From assembly GCF_003583985.1 (NCBI RefSeq), contig NZ_QXML01000009.1, forward strand, positions 1 to 64,000: DNA of 64,000 nt. Reading direction: 5' to 3'. Source of the stretch: Algoriphagus lacus. Lineage in GTDB: Bacteria > Bacteroidota > Bacteroidia > Cytophagales > Cyclobacteriaceae. The notes beneath the pieces were generated by a model that was not told where the DNA came from, did not search any database, and saw only the letters and a program-made list of their open reading frames with translations. Below are positions 1 to 8,683 of this stretch, one piece after another. The position numbers were made by a program, and so were the translations under genes. Each line of letters begins with the position of its first letter. Within the stretch, counting starts at the first letter, position 1.

Positions 1-1
1 T

Positions 2-904
2 CTCCAGGCCCAGTCCCGGAAATTCTTCAGTCAGTTTTCCCATTTTCAGGGGTATTTTAATCCCGCACTTACCGGATATGAAGGAAGCGTGGTGAGAGGA
101 ATGGTCCGCAATCAGTGGGGAGGAATCGAAGGCGCTCCAAAGACCTATTTTGTGTCGGCTGAACTTGACTTCGGGGAACTCTCGGGAGAGGTGGATCCGG
201 CCCTGATGGGGAAAAATGCCCTTTCGGTGAACCTGCTTCAGGATAATTACGGGGCATTCAGGGAGAATGAACTGACCGTCAACTATGCGGCCAGGGTACG
301 CCTAACCGAGAATCACAACCTGCGTTTGGGCACCGGAGTAAGCTATCAAAGCATCCGGCTGGATGGAAATGCCCTGACGACGGAAGAAGCCAACGATCCA
401 ACGATTGGCCAATACATCGGCACCTTCAGCAACATGAACGTTATTGACTTCAACATTGGCATGGCCCTGACACATGCCAACTACTACGTGAGCTATGGCA
501 TCCATCGGGTCAACGGGGGGGGGATTCAAAGTGGGGACGAGTTCATGGACGGGTATCCGGCAGAGCAGATGATTCAGGCTGGATATCGGGAAGCCTTGAA
601 TGAGAATCTGGCCATTGCGGCCAACGGATTTTTCAGGTCTCGAAAAGATCTTCCGGATATCATGGAGTTCAACCTGAAGCTCCTGATGATGGACCGTTTT
701 TGGTTGGGGATGGGTCACCGGGTGGATTATGCGACCAATGTCCAGTTGGGATTTATCACCGGAAAGCTTCGCATCGGCTATGTGTATGAATTTCCTATGG
801 CGGAAAGCTACCTCTTACCCGGAGGAATCCATGAGTTTACACTGGCACTGAACCTGTTTCGTCCGAATGAGCGGAGAACCAGGGATGAGGTGATTATTTG
901 GTAG
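2..904 (+). CDS. PorP/SprF family T9SS membrane protein, 5' truncated
   Basis: The reading frame is open from base 2, so the gene begins before the window; the first internal ATG (89) is not the real start. PorP/SprF proteins are outer-membrane barrels that assist type IX secretion, usually of one adjacent large type B client. The remaining 300 residues include the family's typical opening (FNPALTGYEGS, then VRNQW), the GKNALSVNL stretch, ALTHANYYVSYGIHRVN and a C-terminal barrel strand region. It aligns along its length with the complete paralogue at 37153-38073. By analogy a large T9SS substrate gene probably lies just upstream, outside the window. Only the N-terminus and signal peptide are missing. 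Confidence 0.9.
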   Translation, partial: LQAQSRKFFSQFSHFQGYFNPALTGYEGSVVRGMVRNQWGGIEGAPKTYFVSAELDFGELSGEVDPALMGKNALSVNLLQDNYGAFRENELTVNYAARVRLTENHNLRLGTGVSYQSIRLDGNALTTEEANDPTIGQYIGTFSNMNVIDFNIGMALTHANYYVSYGIHRVNGGGIQSGDEFMDGYPAEQMIQAGYREALNENLAIAANGFFRSRKDLPDIMEFNLKLLMMDRFWLGMGHRVDYATNVQLGFITGKLRIGYVYEFPMAESYLLPGGIHEFTLALNLFRPNERRTRDEVIIW

Positions 905-1043
905 ACAAGTTGAGATCACATTCTTAATTCCACCATTTAGCATTTACTAAAGATAAGACAACTGTAAATCAATGAGTTGTAAAAGTCATTCGAATGAAAC
1001 TCTCCCAGTCACTCTAGTTTTCTGTTAAATTCTGTGAGAGCCT

Positions 1044-1075
1044 AAAAAAATCCGGATTGAACAGTCAATCCGGAT
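1044..1075 (-). terminator. Rho-independent terminator of the efflux operon
   Basis: A perfect 11-bp inverted repeat (1050-1060 and 1065-1075, 4-nt loop) has seven A residues on its left side. Read on the minus strand this is a stem followed by a run of T. It lies 26 bp beyond the stop of the last minus-strand gene (1101), so it probably ends the whole 7.9-to-1.1 kb operon. Confidence 0.85.
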
Positions 1076-1100
1076 GGGTAATCAAACAACCTGTGACTAG

Positions 1101-1340
1101 TTATTGAGAGCTAAATTCTTCAATCAGTCTAATAGGCCTTAGCTCAAACTCGTTAAATTCTTTTTCCAGATTCTTTTTTGACACATACTCCAGCTCAAAG
1201 ATCAAACCGTTGATAAAAATCTCATCCATGTGGAGATCATTTTTCAGATGCATGTTTCCTTGTTTTCCCTTCAGGTTTATTCCATAAGATTCAAAAACCC
1301 GGACTAGTTTTTTCGATATATTCATCCCTTTCAATTTCAT
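1101..1340 (-). CDS. Small acyl-carrier-protein-like protein lacking the pantetheine serine
   Basis: This 79-residue protein is the last gene of the RND operon, starting 5 bp after the stop of the membrane-protein gene. I see no confident family match, but residues 34-75 follow the acyl carrier protein pattern: DLHMDEI where ACPs have DLG-DSL, then an acidic helix (FELEYVSKKNLEKEF), then a short final helix. The serine that carries 4'-phosphopantetheine is replaced by Glu40, so if the fold is right it could not be a working acyl carrier. An in-frame ATG at 1325 is an alternative start. Gene reality is supported by operon position and the terminator just beyond; function is unknown and the ACP link is inference. 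Confidence 0.6.
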   Translation of the reverse strand: MKLKGMNISKKLVRVFESYGINLKGKQGNMHLKNDLHMDEIFINGLIFELEYVSKKNLEKEFNEFELRPIRLIEEFSSQ

Positions 1341-1344
1341 CCCT

Positions 1345-1731
1345 TTATTTTTTTTCTCTCAAATCCTTTCCGTAAATCTCCAAAATAGCTCCTAAGCCCG
1401 TCAGGAAATAGCCTAAAAGGATCCATTCCTTTAGGGTCCAATTACCCAGGATTAGCTCAGTTAAATTGGCCAACAGGGGTAACAAACCCACACCTATACA
1501 ACCCAATGCCACCTGAATGCGAACCTTAAGTTCTTCAGCTCCCGAACCTATCCAAAGTAGATAAGTCAGAAAAACAAGCACTAGAGCCCCTGCTGCTTTT
1601 AGCGTAAACTCCAATGTTTCAAGCCCAAACCCTGCTCCAATCAAAACCAGATAGGCTAGATAAAGCTGGAATAAGGCCAGGGCCCGAATCCCCAGTTTGG
1701 AGAATTCGAGCCCGTGCTTAGTCTTCATCAT
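1345..1731 (-). CDS. Small four-helix membrane protein of the efflux operon
   Basis: The open frame extends upstream into the RND gene, but the likely start is the double ATG at 1729-1731, 14 bp after the RND stop, giving 128 residues. It shows about four hydrophobic segments (roughly residues 15-35, 43-62, 70-90 and 98-117) with short charged loops and a basic C-terminus. I do not recognise the family. Its place between the pump permease and the small ACP-like gene, all on one strand with short gaps, points to co-transcription; whether it helps the pump or merely shares the transcript cannot be told from sequence. Confidence 0.7.
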   Translation of the reverse strand: MMKTKHGLEFSKLGIRALALFQLYLAYLVLIGAGFGLETLEFTLKAAGALVLVFLTYLLWIGSGAEELKVRIQVALGCIGVGLLPLLANLTELILGNWTLKEWILLGYFLTGLGAILEIYGKDLREKK

Positions 1732-1744
1732 CAACCAAAATGGG

Positions 1745-4700
1745 TCAGACGTAAGCAGCAGCCTCAGATTCAAATTCACTGATCGGAGTGTCTTCCAGGA
1801 TAATCTCCTTCTTCTTGTTTTTTCCGAACTTTTCCAGAATTCGGTCAAAGAGGTAGTAGATCACGGGAACCACAATCAGTGTCAAAAACATGGAAGAAAT
1901 TAACCCTCCAATGATTACCCAGGCGAGACCGTTTTTCCACTCGGCACCAGCTCCACCTGCCAAGGCAATTGGCATCATCCCAAAAACCATGGCAAGAGTG
2001 GTCATCAAAATCGGACGAAACCGGATTTTTACGGCTTTTTCCAAGGCGGATTTGACTTCCACCCCAGCAGCTTTCAACTGATTGGTAAAATCGACCAGGA
2101 GAATGGCGTTTTTGGCAACCAAGCCCATCAGCATGATCAAACCCATGATGGAGAAAATACTCAACGTGCCTTTGGTCAAAGCCAAAGCAAGGAAGGAACC
2201 GATAATCGCAAGCGGCAAAGAAAACATCACCACCAATGGATAGACGTATGAATCATAAAGAGCAACCATAATCAGGTAGATCATAAGAATGGAAGCCAAC
2301 AGGGCGATTCCCAAACTCCCGAATCCCTCACTTTGATTTTTCATGTCACCCTCATAGGCAATCTGAACTTGATCTGGCAGATCCATAGCCGCTATCTGGG
2401 CAGTTAACTCTGCACCCACCGTACCCGCAGGAACACCTGCAACCTGTGATTTGATCGATACAGAAGAAATTCGGTCCCGGCGCTCCAACTTGGTTGGTCC
2501 TTCGGATTGAGTCACGGCAGCAAATTGCTTGAGTTTGATCAGCTCTCCCCGGGTGTTGGTAAAGGTGATACTTTCCACATCTGACAAGGATTTTCGGTCA
2601 AATTCATTCAGTTTGACCAGTATGTCATACTCAAATTCCCCATCCCGGTATTTGGAATCATCGTTCCCGTTGAAAGCGACTTGCATGGTACCACCTACTG
2701 CGTCCAGAGAAAGACCAAGTTCATTCATTTTGTCCCGATCCACTTCTACCTTGATTTCAGGGTTACCTTCTTCCAGAGAACTTTCGATTTTTCGGATGCC
2801 TCTGATGTTCATCATCGCTGCAATGATTTTATCGGAAGCATATTTCAGACTGTCTTTGTCCGGGCCGGAAACGATCACCTGAATAGGCGCATCATTGGCA
2901 GTTCCCAGGATCGATATCGGAACGGCAGTATATTCTGCACCGATTAAATTCTCTTCCAGGTAACGCTCCACTTCTCTGGCATATTCAGGCCCAGTCAAGT
3001 TTCGATTCTCTTTCGGAACCAACTTTACTGATACCTCCGAGGTATAGGGTACTGACTGAGATCCGGAAATAGAACCACTGGTAATACCTACCGTGGTAAA
3101 GACTTCGGTTACTTCCGGCCTTGATCTCAGGTATTTCTCAACTTCCTGAGTTTGAAAATTGGTTTGTTCTATGGTGGCATCTTTAGGAAGCTCGATCCTG
3201 ACGATGAATTCTCCACGGTCACCTTCGGATACAAACTCACTTCCGATAAAGCCAAATCCTACCAGCATAAAAGAGGAAACAAACAACACCAGGGTCAACC
3301 CAAGTGTGATGGCCTTATGGGCAAAACTCCATTTTAAAATCCCGATAATCCAATCAACAAAGCTGTCAATTGCCTTTTCAAAACCAGAAATGACTTTCCC
3401 CAAGAAGGTGTTTGGATTCAAATGCTCTAACTTGGAAAAGCGGGAAGTTAGGAGAGGAATCAGGGTGAATGCTACCAGCAAACTGATCAGTGTCGCCGCA
3501 GCTACCGTAATACTAAACTGGGTTAAAATCCCTGAAATTAGTCCTCCGGTCAAGGTCAGTGGAACGAATACCACGACGATCACCAACGTGATCGAAACGA
3601 CCGTTCCACCGATTTCCCGGATCCCGTCATAGGAAGCCTGCATGATGTTTTTGCCCATTTCCAAGTGTCGGTAGACGTTTTCAATGACCACAATCGCATC
3701 ATCAACCAGGATACCAACCACAAGAGAAAGCGCCAGTAAACTCATCAGGTTCAGGGTAAACCCTGCCAAAAACATGATGGTGAATGTTGCAATGATCGAA
3801 ACCGGAACCGCTACCATGACAATGACAGCATTTCGGATACTGTGAAGAAACAGTAACATGATCAAGGCTACCAGCAAAACGGCAAGTAGCAAATCTTTGA
3901 TCACGTCATTCGCAGCTTCAAGTGTAAACTCCGAACTGTCCTGTGATACCTGGAAATTAAGGCCTTCGGCAACATAGGAACTCTCCAGTTCATGAAGCGT
4001 TTTTTCCACGATCTGAGCTACCTCCACTGCGTTGGCGTCGGATTGTTTTTGGATCGTCAGACCGATGGCATCGTTTCCGTTGAGTCGGTTGATGATGCTG
4101 GCATCTTTGAAGTCGTCCTGCACCTCGGCAATCTCTTTGAGTTTAATGGGTGCTTGATTTTCCCGATAAGCCACCACCAATTCCTCGATTTCTTTGAGGC
4201 TGGAAAACTTTCCTGCCAGTCGGATCAAGACCTGACCTTCGTCATTTTTTAATCTTCCTGTCGGAAAATCCAGATTACCGGTACCGATGACCTGTGCCAC
4301 TGCCAGGGGAGATATTCCATAGGCATCCATTTTATTTCGGTCCAGATTTACCTTGATTTCACGTTCGTTTCCCCCAAGAATATTTACTTGGGCAACGCCT
4401 TGAATCTTGGACAATGCAGGCTGGATCCGGTTTTTTACCAAGTCGTAAAATTCTGCCGACTCCAGGTTGGAATTTACGGCCATCTGCATGATTGGCAAAT
4501 CACCGAGGTCAAACTTTCCCAGACTTGGTGGTTCTACTTCTTTGGGTAAATCACCCAGGATTGCATTAATTTTTCTCTGTGCGTCCTGAATGGAGGCATC
4601 CACATCCACTTTATCTGTAAGTTCTACCGTGACAATCGAAATATTTTCCAAGGAGGTAGACTGAATGGATTTGATTCCTTCAAGTGATGCGATCGCGTCC

Positions 4701-4903
4701 TCAATTTTCTTAGTCACGGAATTTTCCACCTCAGCCGGCGCAGCTCCTGGGTAAACCGTGGAGATGGTCACAATATTGGAAGCAAACTTGGGCAAAAGCT
4801 CATAGGAAAGCTGGGAATATGAAAACAATCCCAACAGGGTGAGCACGGTAAAGACTACGACTACCAGGGTCGGTCTTTTGATCGAAAGTTTGGTAATCTG
4901 CAT
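1745..4903 (-). CDS. RND (HAE1/AcrB-type) efflux permease
   Basis: A 1052-residue inner-membrane permease of the AcrB/MexF class, which exports hydrophobic compounds in exchange for protons. It has the usual duplicated layout: N-terminal helix (residues about 10-30), porter domain, helices 2-6 near 335-480, a second porter domain and helices 8-12 near the end. The proton-relay aspartate pair is visible in VVGILVDDAIVVIENV, and the partner lysine in GLVAKNAILLVDF. Length and motifs are those of an intact pump. It starts 1 bp after the adaptor stop (4905), so translation is probably coupled. The substrate cannot be inferred. Confidence 0.95.
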   Translation of the reverse strand: MQITKLSIKRPTLVVVVFTVLTLLGLFSYSQLSYELLPKFASNIVTISTVYPGAAPAEVENSVTKKIEDAIASLEGIKSIQSTSLENISIVTVELTDKVDVDASIQDAQRKINAILGDLPKEVEPPSLGKFDLGDLPIMQMAVNSNLESAEFYDLVKNRIQPALSKIQGVAQVNILGGNEREIKVNLDRNKMDAYGISPLAVAQVIGTGNLDFPTGRLKNDEGQVLIRLAGKFSSLKEIEELVVAYRENQAPIKLKEIAEVQDDFKDASIINRLNGNDAIGLTIQKQSDANAVEVAQIVEKTLHELESSYVAEGLNFQVSQDSSEFTLEAANDVIKDLLLAVLLVALIMLLFLHSIRNAVIVMVAVPVSIIATFTIMFLAGFTLNLMSLLALSLVVGILVDDAIVVIENVYRHLEMGKNIMQASYDGIREIGGTVVSITLVIVVVFVPLTLTGGLISGILTQFSITVAAATLISLLVAFTLIPLLTSRFSKLEHLNPNTFLGKVISGFEKAIDSFVDWIIGILKWSFAHKAITLGLTLVLFVSSFMLVGFGFIGSEFVSEGDRGEFIVRIELPKDATIEQTNFQTQEVEKYLRSRPEVTEVFTTVGITSGSISGSQSVPYTSEVSVKLVPKENRNLTGPEYAREVERYLEENLIGAEYTAVPISILGTANDAPIQVIVSGPDKDSLKYASDKIIAAMMNIRGIRKIESSLEEGNPEIKVEVDRDKMNELGLSLDAVGGTMQVAFNGNDDSKYRDGEFEYDILVKLNEFDRKSLSDVESITFTNTRGELIKLKQFAAVTQSEGPTKLERRDRISSVSIKSQVAGVPAGTVGAELTAQIAAMDLPDQVQIAYEGDMKNQSEGFGSLGIALLASILMIYLIMVALYDSYVYPLVVMFSLPLAIIGSFLALALTKGTLSIFSIMGLIMLMGLVAKNAILLVDFTNQLKAAGVEVKSALEKAVKIRFRPILMTTLAMVFGMMPIALAGGAGAEWKNGLAWVIIGGLISSMFLTLIVVPVIYYLFDRILEKFGKNKKKEIILEDTPISEFESEAAAYV

Positions 4904-4904
4904 C

Positions 4905-5954
4905 TTATTGGGCTTTTACAGAGATACCTTCTTTCACATTGATCAGGCCGGAGGCGATGATTTCATCTCCCTCGGTGAGCCCCTCCGTGACTTCAACCAA
5001 AGACTCATTGATTGGCTGGACCTGAACAGATCGATAGACAGCCAGTCCGTTTTCAATGGTAAATACACCGGGATTTTTCAATCCGCCAACAAGAGATTTC
5101 CTGTTGATCAATAGTCGGTTTGCCGTATCAGTGCTGGCAAAGGTCGCTGTGCCAAACATCCCGGGTTTGATTTCCGAAGACGGATTTTTGAGTTCCAAAA
5201 TCACCTCATATTTAAACGACCCGTCCGCCTTGTCTGAAATAAATGTGACCACACCTTCCTGGGTCACATTGGGAAGCGCGTTCACCTGAACCGGAACTTT
5301 CTGACCCAAGTTCACTGTAGCCACTTCCCGCTCAGAGACTTGAAGGTTTAATTTTAAAGGATTTTTGTTAATCAGTTCTGCCAATGGCATACCTGGACTG
5401 ACCAGCGTTCCCGGCTCGTAAAAATCCTCATTGATGTAGCCGGAAATGGGGGCTTTGATTTGGGTATCCTCAGCTCGCTTTTGGATGGCCTGTAGCTGGG
5501 CTTCTGCTATTTTAAATGCCCTGTCAGTATCCTCGTATTGCTTTTTGGTCACTGCGTCCGTTTCCATCAGATTGGTAAAACGCTGGAGGTCTTTTTTGGC
5601 CTGATCCAAATTGAGTCTGGCAATGGTTAATTCGGACTGGATTAACCGATCGTCAATTTGAAGGATTAATTCCCCGGCACGCACAAAGTCTCCTTTTCGC
5701 TTATGGATTTTCACCACTGCACCCCCTGTTTCCGCCATGAGGGTGAGCTCTTGATGTGCTTCAAATATCCCGTTGGATTCGAAGCTCAGATCCATCAGTT
5801 TTGATTGCACCTTTTCAACCGTTACCGGTACATATTCACTGGATTTCATGGCAGTCTCAGTTGCTGCCTCCATTTCTGCCTTATTGGAATACAGGGTGAA
5901 GGCCACTGCTCCAACAGAAACAACTAACAATAGGATGATGAGTAACTTTTTCAT
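4905..5954 (-). CDS. RND periplasmic adaptor (membrane fusion protein)
   Basis: A 349-residue adaptor linking the inner-membrane pump to the TolC channel. An N-terminal hydrophobic anchor (residues about 3-22) is followed by the lipoyl/barrel-sandwich halves, recognisable in GGAVVKIHKRKGDFVRAGELI and IKAPISGYINEDFYEPGTLV, separated by an alpha-hairpin rich in Gln, Ala and charged residues (about 105-165). A beta-barrel (SEREVATVNLGQKVPVQVN) and a C-terminal membrane-proximal domain follow. It sits between tolC-like and permease genes with 20-bp and 1-bp gaps, the usual order in Bacteroidota efflux operons. Confidence 0.93.
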   Translation of the reverse strand: MKKLLIILLLVVSVGAVAFTLYSNKAEMEAATETAMKSSEYVPVTVEKVQSKLMDLSFESNGIFEAHQELTLMAETGGAVVKIHKRKGDFVRAGELILQIDDRLIQSELTIARLNLDQAKKDLQRFTNLMETDAVTKKQYEDTDRAFKIAEAQLQAIQKRAEDTQIKAPISGYINEDFYEPGTLVSPGMPLAELINKNPLKLNLQVSEREVATVNLGQKVPVQVNALPNVTQEGVVTFISDKADGSFKYEVILELKNPSSEIKPGMFGTATFASTDTANRLLINRKSLVGGLKNPGVFTIENGLAVYRSVQVQPINESLVEVTEGLTEGDEIIASGLINVKEGISVKAQ

Positions 5955-5974
5955 GTGTAAAAGAATGGGTTGGT

Positions 5975-7339
5975 TTAGCTTGTAATTCTTGTGATTTGAC
6001 CTGTGGATTTCAGGATTTCCAACTGGGCAATCCTAACCTGAACAAGTTGATTGTTGAAATTTGCTCTTGCTTGCCTTTGTGTGGATTCGGCTTCAAGCAG
6101 ATCCGTCAGGGGGCTTAAGCCTTCCCGGTATAGTAAAGCCGTTTCTTTAAGCACATCTTCTGCAAGTTTGAGGTTTGCCTCATTTGCCCTGAGCGTTTGA
6201 AGGGCATTGAAATACTTTTTAGTCGCGTTGTTATATTCCATTTGGGCCGCATCCAAAGCCTGAGCTCGGTCTTCCAACAATTGCTGTTGGCGGATTTTGG
6301 ATTGTGCTGCCCGTGATTTAACCGCAAAGCCATCAAAAATGGGGACCTGGAGTTTCAGACCAATCAGGGAGCCTTGGTACCAAACTTTGCTTTCACTCAA
6401 AAAGTCAAAGTTGTTTGAGAAGGAGTTTCGGTTGAAATCTGCAAATCCGACCAAACTCGGATGGTTGGTCGCCTTAATGTTTTTATACTCGTAGTCATAC
6501 AAGGTCTTCTGAATATCCAAAACTTGAATATCTGTTCGACTTTCAGGATCTAAATCGGTCATCTGGAAATTGGCGATCGTCTCCGGGTTTACTTCTGATT
6601 TTTTCAGTTCAATGGGTGTGTCCACCGGAATTCCCATGATCAGTTTGAGATAGCTTAGTCCTCTGAAAATCTCAGTTTCAAGATTTTCCATTTCGCTTTC
6701 CAAAGTGGATAAATTCACCTTCACTCTGTTTAGGTCAACTTTTCGCACCAGGTCATTGGCCACTTGAGCTTCCAGTATCCGCTCCAATCCTTTCAACTGA
6801 TCCACATTGGCCCGGAGATTTTCCCGCTGTAATTCCATTTGGGTTACCCCGAGGTAATTCATCGCGATGTCATAGATGACCTGTTCTTCGGTCTGCAGAG
6901 AAAGGGTTTTGTAAAACTCTTCTGAAGTCCTGGCGGCTTTCAATCCGATTAAGTAGGAGCTGTTGAAAATGAGCTGGTTAACTGTTACACCGGCTTTTAA
7001 GGATTGAGGTACACCTAGCGCGATCACTGCAACATCATCCGCATCTCCTGGACCGAACAAACCTCCTGGAACAGCCTGAGGAAAAACATCAATGAAATTG
7101 TTGTAATTCCCATAAGCGGAAATTTGCGGAAGCCCACCGGCCTTTACCTCATTGCGGTAAAATTTGGCTGATTCTTCATCCATCAAAGCTTTTTTGATGC
7201 TTCGACTGTTTTCCAATCCAAGATTCAGGCAGGCCTTCAGGTCAAGAGTGTCTGAGGGACTGGGATTCTCCTGTTTTGCCTGACCTAGTCCAGGAAAGGA
7301 AAAAAACATCATGAAACTAAAAACATAAATTCTGAACAT
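5975..7339 (-). CDS. TolC family outer-membrane efflux channel
   Basis: A 454-residue outer-membrane factor. Residues 1-20 form a signal peptide ending near GLGQA. The mature part shows two TolC repeats rich in long amphipathic helices, with typical sequences near the start (LDLKACLNLGLENSRSIKKA) and end (YREGLSPLTDLLEAESTQRQ). It is first in the pump operon, 71 bp after the regulator stop; that gap holds a perfect 18-bp dyad (7376-7393) likely to be the repressor site. The adaptor and permease genes follow directly. Confidence 0.93.
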   Translation of the reverse strand: MFRIYVFSFMMFFSFPGLGQAKQENPSPSDTLDLKACLNLGLENSRSIKKALMDEESAKFYRNEVKAGGLPQISAYGNYNNFIDVFPQAVPGGLFGPGDADDVAVIALGVPQSLKAGVTVNQLIFNSSYLIGLKAARTSEEFYKTLSLQTEEQVIYDIAMNYLGVTQMELQRENLRANVDQLKGLERILEAQVANDLVRKVDLNRVKVNLSTLESEMENLETEIFRGLSYLKLIMGIPVDTPIELKKSEVNPETIANFQMTDLDPESRTDIQVLDIQKTLYDYEYKNIKATNHPSLVGFADFNRNSFSNNFDFLSESKVWYQGSLIGLKLQVPIFDGFAVKSRAAQSKIRQQQLLEDRAQALDAAQMEYNNATKKYFNALQTLRANEANLKLAEDVLKETALLYREGLSPLTDLLEAESTQRQARANFNNQLVQVRIAQLEILKSTGQITRITS

Positions 7340-7375
7340 ATTAGTAATAATTGGTTTAGGTAGTTAATTCTATTT

Positions 7376-7393
7376 GTTCTGTAAAAACAGAAC
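7376..7393. promoter_or_regulatory. Predicted GbsR/MarR operator before the pump genes
   Basis: A perfect inverted repeat GTTCTG-N6-CAGAAC, which is GTTCT-N8-AGAAC spanning 18 bp. It lies 37 bp before the TolC start in the regulator-tolC gap. A site with the same half-sites and spacing lies upstream of the regulator itself (7926-7943), which makes chance unlikely. Binding by the adjacent regulator is inference. Confidence 0.65.
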
Positions 7394-7410
7394 TTAATAT
7401 GCAAATTTTT

Positions 7411-7869
7411 TTAAGCCTTGGATTTCTTGAATTCATTAAAAAGGGAAGGGATCTTGTTTTTGAGAAACTCCATGAAGCTGCACAGATTTTGGATGTGATG
7501 ATTAAATTCCGGCTTTACATCTCCTCTTACCTTTAGAACGTCCTTCATGAAGGTGCTGATTTCGGAAATATCACAAAGCTCTTTCTCCAATGCTTCTTCC
7601 CACCTGTCCATAGTTATGTAGAAGTACCTTTTTCGCTCCCCATGTTTGGTTTTGTAGGCGATGTGATTTTGAAGCTGAAGGATATTCAACGCATTGCTGA
7701 CTGCACTCTTGCTTACATTCAAATAATCCACAATCTCATCAAATGTGGCCTCAGCTTCATCCAAAACCAGAAGTAATCCTACGATCCGTCCCATGAGGGG
7801 CTGCATTCCACGCTGTTCATGAAACACTCCGATTCGTTCAATCAACTCCAATTTATTTTCGTTCAGCAT
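7411..7869 (-). CDS. GbsR/MarR family transcriptional regulator
   Basis: A 152-residue winged-helix regulator. The family's conserved early segment is present (residues about 20-35, PLMGRIVGLLLVLDEAEATF), followed by the recognition helix region VDYLNVSKSAVSNALNILQ and a basic wing (KTKHGERKRYFYI). The C-terminal half is helical and probably carries the dimer interface. It lies directly upstream of, and on the same strand as, the RND operon, so it is probably a local repressor. Matching dyads before its own gene and before tolC suggest autoregulation as well. The inducing ligand is unknown. Confidence 0.88.
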   Translation of the reverse strand: MLNENKLELIERIGVFHEQRGMQPLMGRIVGLLLVLDEAEATFDEIVDYLNVSKSAVSNALNILQLQNHIAYKTKHGERKRYFYITMDRWEEALEKELCDISEISTFMKDVLKVRGDVKPEFNHHIQNLCSFMEFLKNKIPSLFNEFKKSKA

Positions 7870-7925
7870 TTGGGTTTATGGTTAGTCAGAATTAAGAACG
7901 GATCAAAAGTAATTTGGTTCTGTTG

Positions 7926-7943
7926 GTTCTCCAAATAAAGAAC
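7926..7943. promoter_or_regulatory. Predicted GbsR/MarR operator before the regulator gene
   Basis: GTTCT-N8-AGAAC, 57 bp upstream of the regulator start on the minus strand, identical in half-sites and spacing to 7376-7393. Extra half-sites (AAGAAC near 7895, GGTTCTG near 7916-7921) lie close by, which could allow co-operative binding. Autoregulation is inferred. Confidence 0.6.
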
Positions 7944-8683
7944 AAACTTTTTTTGGATAATATTTTCAGGATTAAAACGTTGGATTGAAACTAGTCAATT
8001 TTAATCGGGTAAGATGCTTTTGATTTTTTTATTTGAAAAAGTCCTTTTTCTTGAATATCAACAACAAAGTGCTTAAAAAAGCCCAATAAATTAGGATTCG
8101 TATAAACCAAATTTAGATATCTCTTTCACTTTGGTTCTCCTAGGTTTTTTGCAAATTGCTCACAAAGTAAAATTTCTTGGTACACTAAATCAGTCGAACT
8201 ATCTTTATCCTTTCCCATTCCTTATTGACCCCAGTAGCTCCAGTTTGTTCACATGGTAATATTCAAAAATTTTAAACTTTTTTAAGGTTGAAATCAACTG
8301 CTGAAAACCTGAAAAAGTAAATCCTTAATCCTGATGAACTTTGAAATAGGAAGTGAACAACCAAGTTTTTCCAACAGATTTCTGATTGAATTTTGCTAAA
8401 TCACTCTTGAATAATTCCTTCCTGTAACCTTGGATTTTAACCAGTCTGGAACTCTTTTCTTCTTAATCAGAGCTGAATTCGTTTAATTCATAAATCATGA
8501 TCAAATTTCCAGAAATGAGAGGCGGTTTTGAATGATTTCTCATTTGATGGTTTCCTTCTTCAATCCAATTTTTTTCTTCTACTCGTAAATAGATTGGATG
8601 AATTAATTTCTGTTTATAAATCCAAGGGCTTTTTCCACCTCAATTTCCTTATAAAAAAACATTCCTAACTAGTTACTTTCCCA
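7944..8683. other. AT-rich intergenic stretch between divergent transcription units
   Basis: About 740 bp between the minus-strand regulator promoter and the plus-strand ABC cassette. No open frame, RNA gene or strong hairpin was recognised. It presumably carries the cassette promoter near 8600-8680, but I could not pick a convincing TTTG / TAnnTTTG pair. Confidence 0.5.

Noticed and set aside
302..718. 138-codon minus frame inside the PorP/SprF gene
   Set aside because: Fully overlapped by a strongly supported gene on the other strand; composition is that of a shadow frame.
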